From contig JAEWYJ010000257.1 of NCBI GenBank assembly GCA_023395695.1, positions 1 through 11,588 on the forward strand: 11,588 nt of DNA. The letters run 5' to 3'. Below, in pieces: positions 7,535-11,588 of this stretch. This DNA is from Bacillota bacterium (lineage in GTDB: Bacteria > Bacillota > Clostridia > Oscillospirales > Ruminococcaceae). Position 1 is the stretch's first letter, and the number at the start of each line of letters is the position of its first letter. Made by a program: the position numbers and the translations under genes. The notes below the pieces were generated by a model, which was not told the origin of the DNA, made no database searches, and saw only the letters and a program-made list of their open reading frames with translations.

Positions 7535-8539
7535 CTATTCCTCCATGAATTGCTCCAGTATTCTGCGGTCAAATTCGCTCTTTTCGGCGCTTTGCGGTAC
7601 GGCGGTTTTTTTGGCGGGATTCGACTCAGCCTTGGCCTGCGGGACAGTCCTGATACCCTTTTCATTCCAACTGTGCAGAATTTTGTTTAAATAACCGAAC
7701 GCCAGCTTGCCGGTGCGCTCCACCGTAATTTCGTAGGCATAACGTATCGTATCAATATCCATGCCCAGTGTGTCGCACCAGGTGGATATATACTCCTTTT
7801 CGCGCTGGGTCAGGCTGCGGTCGTTAATGCCAAAGGCGGTTTTAAGCTTGCCCTCGTTGGTGCGCTTGTGCATCAGAATGCCGATGTGGTGATCCAGCGC
7901 GCCGTCGTCGATACCGTCGGCAATCCAGGAAGCGGCTACCCGCTCGGCATAGCCCATGCTGCTCTTGCCGATGGTCGCGCAGTAGTGTACCAGCGTCAGT
8001 ATGTAATGCGCCGACAGGCCGTAAAAGGAATAGAGCGCCAGCAAAACGTCCAGATCGGCCGAGGTCAGCGGCTTACCCAGAATACATTGCAGCTCCTGCA
8101 CAAGCCCCTGCAGCGTCCGGTCGTGCTCAATAAGCGCAACCGATTCTTCGCGCGGAAAATGCGGTCTGCTGCTACTTGTGGCGTTGGTTGCCGGCACAGC
8201 GGTGGCGACAGATATTGCGGCGGGTTTGGGCTTTGCGGCCGGGGCGGCCTTTGGCCGTTGCGCTGGCTCGTCTGCTGCGGGCAGGGGGGCGCAAATTTGA
8301 TCCTGCTGCTGCAAGATGCCATTTTCAAGCCAGTAATTCAACGCGTCGGCAACCTCCGCCGCCGGAATGCCCAGACGGGCTGAGATGCTTTGCGCGTCAT
8401 AGCAGTCGTCCGGCGCGTGCAGTATGAGCAGCAGGCATTTGAGCGAAACGCCGCTGCAAAGCTTAATGTGGCGTTCTATTACCTGAGCCGGTACGGGGAA
8501 CATCCGACGCCAGAGTACAGGGTTTAATGCATAGGCCAC
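7535..8539 (-). CDS. DnaD-domain primosome protein (two DnaD/DnaB_2 repeats)
   Basis: This 334-aa protein belongs to the DnaB/DnaD family, which in Firmicutes helps bring the helicase and its loader to origins or stalled forks. Residues about 20-80 look like a winged helix. A Pro/Ala-rich linker covers 84-128. Two DnaD-type repeats follow at about 142-212 and 232-296. Each ends with the family motif Y-x3-(V/I)-x3-W: Y197/V201/W205 and Y283/I287/W291. The start is GTG at 8539, chosen because AAGGAGGTG lies 5 nt upstream; no in-frame ATG is better. It is followed at once by the helicase loader gene, so both act in the same step. Whether it is the counterpart of B. subtilis DnaB or DnaD cannot be settled by eye; phage-derived relatives exist, but nothing else here looks phage-like. 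Confidence 0.88.
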   Translation of the reverse strand: MAYALNPVLWRRMFPVPAQVIERHIKLCSGVSLKCLLLILHAPDDCYDAQSISARLGIPAAEVADALNYWLENGILQQQDQICAPLPAADEPAQRPKAAPAAKPKPAAISVATAVPATNATSSSRPHFPREESVALIEHDRTLQGLVQELQCILGKPLTSADLDVLLALYSFYGLSAHYILTLVHYCATIGKSSMGYAERVAASWIADGIDDGALDHHIGILMHKRTNEGKLKTAFGINDRSLTQREKEYISTWCDTLGMDIDTIRYAYEITVERTGKLAFGYLNKILHSWNEKGIRTVPQAKAESNPAKKTAVPQSAEKSEFDRRILEQFMEE

Positions 8540-8574
8540 AGCGGCACCTCCTTATATTTTTATAGTGTCTGAAT

Positions 8575-8620
8575 AGAAACCGGTTTAAATGACGATAACG
8601 ATTATAGCACAGAAACCGGT
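8575..8620 (-). promoter_or_regulatory. Extended -10 promoter of the dnaD-dnaC operon with two AGAAACCGGT sites
   Basis: On the minus strand, TGCTATAAT (8609 to 8601) is a perfect extended -10. No good -35 is seen. The 10-mer AGAAACCGGT occurs at 8575-8584 and 8611-8620 in the same orientation, 36 bp apart, one on each side of the -10. The first forms the perfect 10-bp palindrome AAACCGGTTT (8577-8586). This is the layout expected of a paired repressor site, although the binding protein is unknown. Confidence 0.5.
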
Positions 8621-8660
8621 AAAGCGCCATGATTATTCTGTCTATTTTAATGGGGCATGC

Positions 8661-8689
8661 TTGCCAATGAATGCCTAAAAAGGTATAAT
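8661..8689 (+). promoter_or_regulatory. Sigma-A-type promoter of the PHP-TSCPD gene cluster
   Basis: TTGCCA (8661-8666) and TATAAT (8684-8689) are separated by exactly 17 bp. The expected start is near 8696, about 240 nt before the GTG of the PHP gene. The -10 lies inside the left arm of a perfect 13-bp inverted repeat (8682-8694 and 8699-8711, loop CAGA), so a protein binding this palindrome would cover the start site. Confidence 0.55.
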
Positions 8690-8695
8690 AGCCGC

Positions 8696-8803
8696 AGACG
8701 GCTATTATACCGGGATAATGCGCAACGGCTCGCCCCTGACGGGGCAACCGCCTCTTGACGCGCAAATTATACCCTTCGCTTGCGCTCACGTTATAATAGC
8801 CCA
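8696..8803 (+). promoter_or_regulatory. Highly structured leader region upstream of the PHP gene (candidate RNA element)
   Basis: From the expected transcription start onward the sequence can fold into a nested structure. The outer stem pairs 8700-8711 with 8790-8801 (12 positions, one mismatch). Inside, 8712-8723 pairs with 8760-8774 (GGG/CCC, ATAAT/ATTAT, GCGC/GCGC with small bulges). Innermost are CGG (8726-8728) with CCG (8748-8750) and GCCCC-TGAC-GGGGC (8732-8745). The outer left strand can instead pair, at the DNA level, with 8682-8694. It matches no riboswitch class I can recall. A small palindromic mobile element with 12-bp ends is the main alternative. Confidence 0.4.
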
Positions 8804-8936
8804 CAAGACAACTATGATAAAGACGCGCAGCGGTGTGCCGTTTAATACGTACCGTGACGCAACGGGTCATTACGGTATGACCGGAATAACCCGGCGGCAT
8901 TATAAAAGAGATTTTACATTAGGGGTTGAGCTTTGG

Positions 8937-9782
8937 GTGGCATATTGGGATTTGCACGTCCATACCGCGTGGTCGGACGGTTCTATGGCGGTGGCAGGGG
9001 TGGTGGCATTTGCGGCCCGCAGAGGGCTTGGCGGTATCGCCGTTACCGACCATGACGCTATGGATATGGTGGCGCCGGCGCAGCGGGCCGCTGAGACTGC
9101 GGGCATCGGTATTATGCCGGGCGCTGAGCTTTCATGCATTGACCACGATACCGGCCGCAAGGTGCATCTTCTGGTCTATTGCCCTGAGACCCGCGCAACG
9201 CTGGAGCCGCTCTTTGACCTTATGGCCCAGCGGCGGCGGCAGGCGGGTGAGGAGATGATTGACCTGTTGATCCGGCATTATCCCGTTACCCGTGCGCAGG
9301 TGCTTGATCAGGCCAAAAACAGTAAAACCATCTACAGGGTGCACCTTCTGCGCGCGCTGCTTGAGCTGGGCTATTCCGACAGGGTGTACGGTCCCTTGTA
9401 TCAGGCGCTTTTTGGCCGCGAGGGCGTTTGCCGGCGGCAGGTGGAGTATATCGACGTTTATGACGGGGCAAAGGCTGCTCAGGCCAGCGGCGGCGCGGTG
9501 GTACTGGCGCACCCCGATGTCTACGACTCATTTGACATCGGCGAACGGCTGGCGCAGGCGGGGCTTATTGACGGGGTGGAATACAGCTACCCCAGGCGCA
9601 ACCCCGCGCACCTTGAAAAGCACGACCGTCTGGTTCGGACATATGGTCTTCTGAGTACCGGCGGTACCGACTTCCACGGCTTTTATACCACGGCGCCAAA
9701 TCCTGTGGGAACCTGTACAACCTCGGAATACGAGCTGTCGCAGCTTCATAAACTAATAGAATTAAAGAGGAATGGCCGATGA
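8937..9782 (+). CDS. PHP-domain metal-dependent phosphoesterase (TrpH/RNase AM-like)
   Basis: A 281-aa PHP-fold enzyme that probably hydrolyses phosphoester bonds in nucleotides or short RNA with a trinuclear metal centre. Metal ligands visible: H7 and H9 (DLHVHT), D14, D38/H39/D40 (TDHD), E64 (GAELS), H77, H136 (YRVHLLRALLE), H192 (LAHP), D245 and H247 (GGTDFHG). The order and spacing match E. coli YciV (RNase AM, a 5'-3' exonuclease and nucleoside 3',5'-bisphosphatase), including the middle helical insertion at about 85-180. I chose GTG at 8937, giving MAYWDLHVHT, because homologues begin a few residues before DLHxHT. AGGGG at 8921-8925 is a rather distant ribosome site. An open frame back to 8718 runs through the folded leader and is unlikely to be translated. 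The last codon overlaps the next gene (ATGA). Confidence 0.86.
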   Translation: MAYWDLHVHTAWSDGSMAVAGVVAFAARRGLGGIAVTDHDAMDMVAPAQRAAETAGIGIMPGAELSCIDHDTGRKVHLLVYCPETRATLEPLFDLMAQRRRQAGEEMIDLLIRHYPVTRAQVLDQAKNSKTIYRVHLLRALLELGYSDRVYGPLYQALFGREGVCRRQVEYIDVYDGAKAAQASGGAVVLAHPDVYDSFDIGERLAQAGLIDGVEYSYPRRNPAHLEKHDRLVRTYGLLSTGGTDFHGFYTTAPNPVGTCTTSEYELSQLHKLIELKRNGR

Positions 9783-10045
9783 TTTATGAGTTTGCGCCCA
9801 GGGGCGTATGCGCGAGAAAAATTTCTTTTGAGCTGTCGGAGGACGGCGTTATTCAAAAGATGAATTTTACAGGCGGCTGTGCGGGCAATCTTACCGGAAT
9901 CAGCCATCTGGTTATCGGCATGAAAGCCTCGGACGTGATTGACCGCCTGAAAGGGACGACCTGTGGGTTTAAATCGACCTCTTGCCCCGACCAGCTCTCC
10001 CGGGCCTTACAGGAGGCGCTGGATCAATCTAACCGGAGGATGTGA
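9779..10045 (+). CDS. Stand-alone TSCPD-domain protein (TIGR03905-type)
   Basis: This 88-aa protein carries the motif that names the family, TSCPD (residues 67-71), preceded by GGC (32-34). Cysteines at 11, 34, 62 and 69 could bind a metal. TSCPD domains occur at the C-terminus of B12-dependent ribonucleotide reductases; the short stand-alone proteins are widespread in Clostridia and have no established role that I know of. The ATG overlaps the stop of the PHP gene by 4 bp (ATGA), so the two are translationally coupled and belong to one operon. Length is normal for the family. I am sure of the family, not of any function. Confidence 0.85.
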   Translation: MIYEFAPRGVCARKISFELSEDGVIQKMNFTGGCAGNLTGISHLVIGMKASDVIDRLKGTTCGFKSTSCPDQLSRALQEALDQSNRRM

Positions 10046-10051
10046 TGTTTC

Positions 10052-10618
10052 ATGCTGGGGTCTTATAACGATGACGATGTCAAGATTGCGCCGGACGACC
10101 TTTCCAAGCTGTTTGCGGCTGATAATCCCATTGCGGACGACAATATCGACCTGTTTTTGCAGCACCGTGCCAATGGCAATACCGCCCGCGCGCGCAAGCT
10201 TGGCATGCAATATGTTGAAGATCTGATCGACTGCGTGTGGACACGCCCGCCTGCGGATGTTAAAAGCGCAGATTTTGACCTGCAGCTGAAGCTGCTGTTT
10301 GCCTATGCGGTGCATCGCATTGTCGAGGATCATTCGCCCAACCAGATCATTGCCAACGCTGCGCTGGGCAGCTTTTACGAGCACCTTGAGGATGCGGATC
10401 AGCACCTGTATGAAGAAATTAACGACAACGCGGCCTTTTCACTTTATGTTTATCTGCACCGCGCGGGGGAAGAAAACGCCGTATCGATCGGCAAAACCTT
10501 TGCCGGCTTATGCAACGCCGGTGAGGACTCCGACTGTGTTATCATTGGAGAAAGCGCCTATGCGCGTTTTTTCGGGGCCTGCGCACAGCGTATGCTCAAC
10601 GCGGGCTTTGCAGAGTAA
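10052..10618 (+). CDS. Conserved-looking hypothetical protein, 188 aa
   Basis: I do not recognise this protein. It is acidic at the N-terminus (NDDDVKIAPDD) and mostly predicted helical, with no signal peptide or membrane helix and no nucleotide-binding motif. Segments such as FDLQLKLLFAYAVHRIVEDH (about 74-93) and SFYEHLEDADQHLYEEI look like amphipathic helices. It is likely a real gene: it fills the gap between the TSCPD and DUF4364 genes in the same direction, begins 6 nt after the TSCPD stop, and is covered by the GGAGG at 10035-10039 (12 nt before the ATG, a little far). An in-frame TGA at 10043 excludes any earlier start. Given its place it may act with the TSCPD or DUF4364 proteins, but that is only inference. 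Confidence 0.75.
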   Translation: MLGSYNDDDVKIAPDDLSKLFAADNPIADDNIDLFLQHRANGNTARARKLGMQYVEDLIDCVWTRPPADVKSADFDLQLKLLFAYAVHRIVEDHSPNQIIANAALGSFYEHLEDADQHLYEEINDNAAFSLYVYLHRAGEENAVSIGKTFAGLCNAGEDSDCVIIGESAYARFFGACAQRMLNAGFAE

Positions 10619-10654
10619 TGCGCAAAATATCTGCTGCGAAAGGGGATGAGTCCT

Positions 10655-11248
10655 ATGAACCAAGGGGTTTTTACCGAGGGTATCGACCACGGCGGACTGA
10701 CGACCGACTATGAAATACGCATTCTGATCTGCTGGCTGCTGCACAAGATGAAAACACCGGTCACCTCCGCGCAGTTGAGCAGCGCATTACTGGGCGAGCG
10801 CCTTGTCAATTATTTTGAGGTCACCTGCGCGCTGGGCGAGTTGCTTTCCTCAGGGCATTTGACTGAGATCAGGTCCGACGAGCAGCAAAGCACGGTTTCG
10901 GTAACCGAGCTGGGCCGCAAGACTGCCGAGACCTTTTACAAGAGCATTCCGCGCACCGTGCGCGAAAAGGCGATTGACGCCCTGAGCCAGTGTGTGCTGC
11001 AGGAGCGTTTTGCAAGAGAGAACCACGCCGAAATTGTTGAAACCAGCGATGGCTTCAGGTTGGAGCTGGCACTCAACGACGTAGGCAACGATTTAATGCG
11101 CATGTCGCTTTATGCGCCCACCCGTGAGATTTGCGAAACGATGAAGAACCGTTTCATATCCGACCCGACGGTGCTGTATCGCGCCGTGCTGTCGGTGCTG
11201 ATGGACCCGAAGGATGGCGCGATGGATTTGGCAGACGAACCGTTATAG
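10655..11248 (+). CDS. DUF4364-family winged-helix protein
   Basis: A 197-aa cytoplasmic protein that resembles the Firmicutes family DUF4364. The N-terminal segment DYEIRILICWLLHKMKTPVT (18-37), then ALLGERLVNYFEVTCALGELLSSGHL, has the layout of a winged-helix DNA-binding domain (about 15-100). The second half (about 120-190) is an alpha/beta region of unknown role. A regulatory role is plausible, but no target is known. I chose the ATG at 10655 because AAAGGGG (10639-10645) lies 9 nt upstream; an in-frame ATG at 10646 directly abuts that site. It follows the 188-aa hypothetical gene by 36 nt and ends just before a likely terminator, so it closes the PHP cluster. Confidence 0.8.
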   Translation: MNQGVFTEGIDHGGLTTDYEIRILICWLLHKMKTPVTSAQLSSALLGERLVNYFEVTCALGELLSSGHLTEIRSDEQQSTVSVTELGRKTAETFYKSIPRTVREKAIDALSQCVLQERFARENHAEIVETSDGFRLELALNDVGNDLMRMSLYAPTREICETMKNRFISDPTVLYRAVLSVLMDPKDGAMDLADEPL

Positions 11249-11255
11249 CGCTTTG

Positions 11256-11297
11256 GCGGCTGTTGCAATGAGGATTGCTGCAGTCCGCTTCTGTTTT
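11256..11297 (+). terminator. Likely rho-independent terminator after the DUF4364 gene
   Basis: Right after the DUF4364 stop, GCGGCTGTTGCAAT can pair with ATTGCTGCAGTCCGC across the loop GAGG, with one bulged T and one T-T mismatch. It is followed by TTCTGTTTTT. It would end the PHP-TSCPD-hypothetical-DUF4364 transcript. The T-tract is interrupted, so efficiency may be moderate. Confidence 0.6.
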
Positions 11298-11464
11298 TAG
11301 CTTATATAGCCAAGCACATGGATAAGCAGGTTATTCTGACGGTCTGTTTAGTGGCTGATTGCATGGCTGCACTTGTCAGGCGCCGGCCGTAAAACAGCCT
11401 GCCAATTCTATCTTTTCGTTTTAATGCGCTTGGCTGTAAAAATCAACAGTTTGGGAGTGTCACA

Positions 11465-11588
11465 ATGGCGATTGAAAAAGTCAGGGATTATTTTAAACAG
11501 TATGGACAGGAGGCGCGTATTCTGGAATTTGAGGTCTCTAGCGCGACGGTGGCATTGGCTGCACAGGCGCTTGGCTGCGAGCCGGACC
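11465..11588 (+). CDS. YbaK/EbsC-family aminoacyl-tRNA deacylase, N-terminal part (cut by window edge)
   Basis: Only 41 codons are present before the right edge. They read MAIEKVRDYFKQYG, then ILEFEVSSATVALAAQALGCEP. This is the typical beginning of the YbaK/EbsC (ProX-like) editing domain, which removes wrongly attached amino acids from tRNA, for example Cys from tRNA-Pro; the SSATVALAAQALGCEP segment is the conserved helix at the entrance of the substrate pocket. The catalytic lysine lies beyond the window. The ATG has GGGAGTG at a good distance. A likely terminator and about 165 bp separate it from the DUF4364 gene, so it probably has its own promoter, though I found no strong one. Confidence 0.8.
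   Translation, partial: MAIEKVRDYFKQYGQEARILEFEVSSATVALAAQALGCEPD

Noticed and set aside
7525..7665. N-terminal extension of the helicase loader to the ATG at 7665
   Set aside because: It would overlap the 3' end of the dnaD-type gene by about 130 bp, while the ATG at 7524 has a well-placed GAGGTGA and the natural 10-bp operon gap.
8463..8900. 145-aa minus-strand open frame spanning the dnaD start and upstream region
   Set aside because: It runs through the promoter, the palindromes and the leader, overlaps dnaD in another frame, and has no coding-like composition.
8718..8936. N-terminal extension of the PHP protein to the ATG at 8718
   Set aside because: The start codon lies inside the folded leader, the extra 73 residues show no family similarity, and PHP proteins begin just before the DLHxHT motif.
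11251..11405. Possible third copy of the GC-rich repeat (GGCGGCTGTT near 11255 and AAAACAGCCTGCC near 11392)
   Set aside because: The ends resemble the repeat ends, but the interior does not match copies 1 and 2, the length is nearly double, and the left end is better explained as a terminator.
1..11588. CRISPR array, tRNA, rRNA, toxin-antitoxin or phage defence genes
   Set aside because: I looked for regularly spaced repeats, cloverleaf-like sequences and known defence motifs and saw none. DnaD/DnaC can be phage genes, but no other phage gene is nearby.

Overview
The window looks like chromosomal DNA from a Gram-positive, low-to-mid GC member of the Clostridia, probably Oscillospiraceae/Ruminococcaceae-like. 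This is inferred from the gene content (a DnaD-domain protein paired with a DnaC/DnaI-type loader, a DUF4364 protein, a Firmicutes-style Crp/Fnr regulator, a stand-alone TSCPD protein), the purine-rich Shine-Dalgarno sites, the frequent TTG/GTG starts and the sigma-A-like promoters. I see no rRNA, tRNA, CRISPR array, transposase or phage gene. Most of the sequence is ordinary core genome; the less usual signals lie between the genes.

Left part (1-2155): a Crp/Fnr-type regulator runs off the left edge on the minus strand. It is divergent from a plus-strand pair: a ZIP-family metal transporter (zupT-like) and a 2H phosphoesterase (2'-5' RNA ligase-like). The shared 325-bp intergenic region has an extended -10 for the regulator, a good TTGTGA-17-TATAAT promoter for the transporter, a perfect 17-bp palindrome just downstream of that promoter's expected start, and one copy of a GC-rich repeat.

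Middle (2156-6530): after a 323-bp intergenic region come a seven-helix membrane diguanylate cyclase (7TM-PAS-GGDEF, no I-site) and recQ, both on the plus strand and 69 bp apart. A second copy of the GC-rich repeat and a perfect 20-bp-stem terminator, able to work in both directions, follow recQ.

Centre-right (6538-8620, minus strand): a two-gene primosome operon, a dnaD-domain gene followed 10 bp later by a dnaC/dnaI-type AAA+ helicase loader. It is driven by an extended -10 promoter bracketed by two copies of AGAAACCGGT.

Right part (8640-11588, plus strand): a TTGCCA-17-TATAAT promoter is followed by a strongly foldable leader of about 105 nt, then a tight cluster of a PHP-domain phosphoesterase (TrpH/RNase AM-like), a TSCPD-domain protein, an unrecognised 188-aa protein and a DUF4364 winged-helix protein. 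A likely terminator follows, and then the start of a YbaK/EbsC-type aminoacyl-tRNA deacylase cut by the right edge. The most interesting candidate is the structured leader (or small mobile/palindromic element) at 8682-8801. I see no clear-cut novel multi-gene system.
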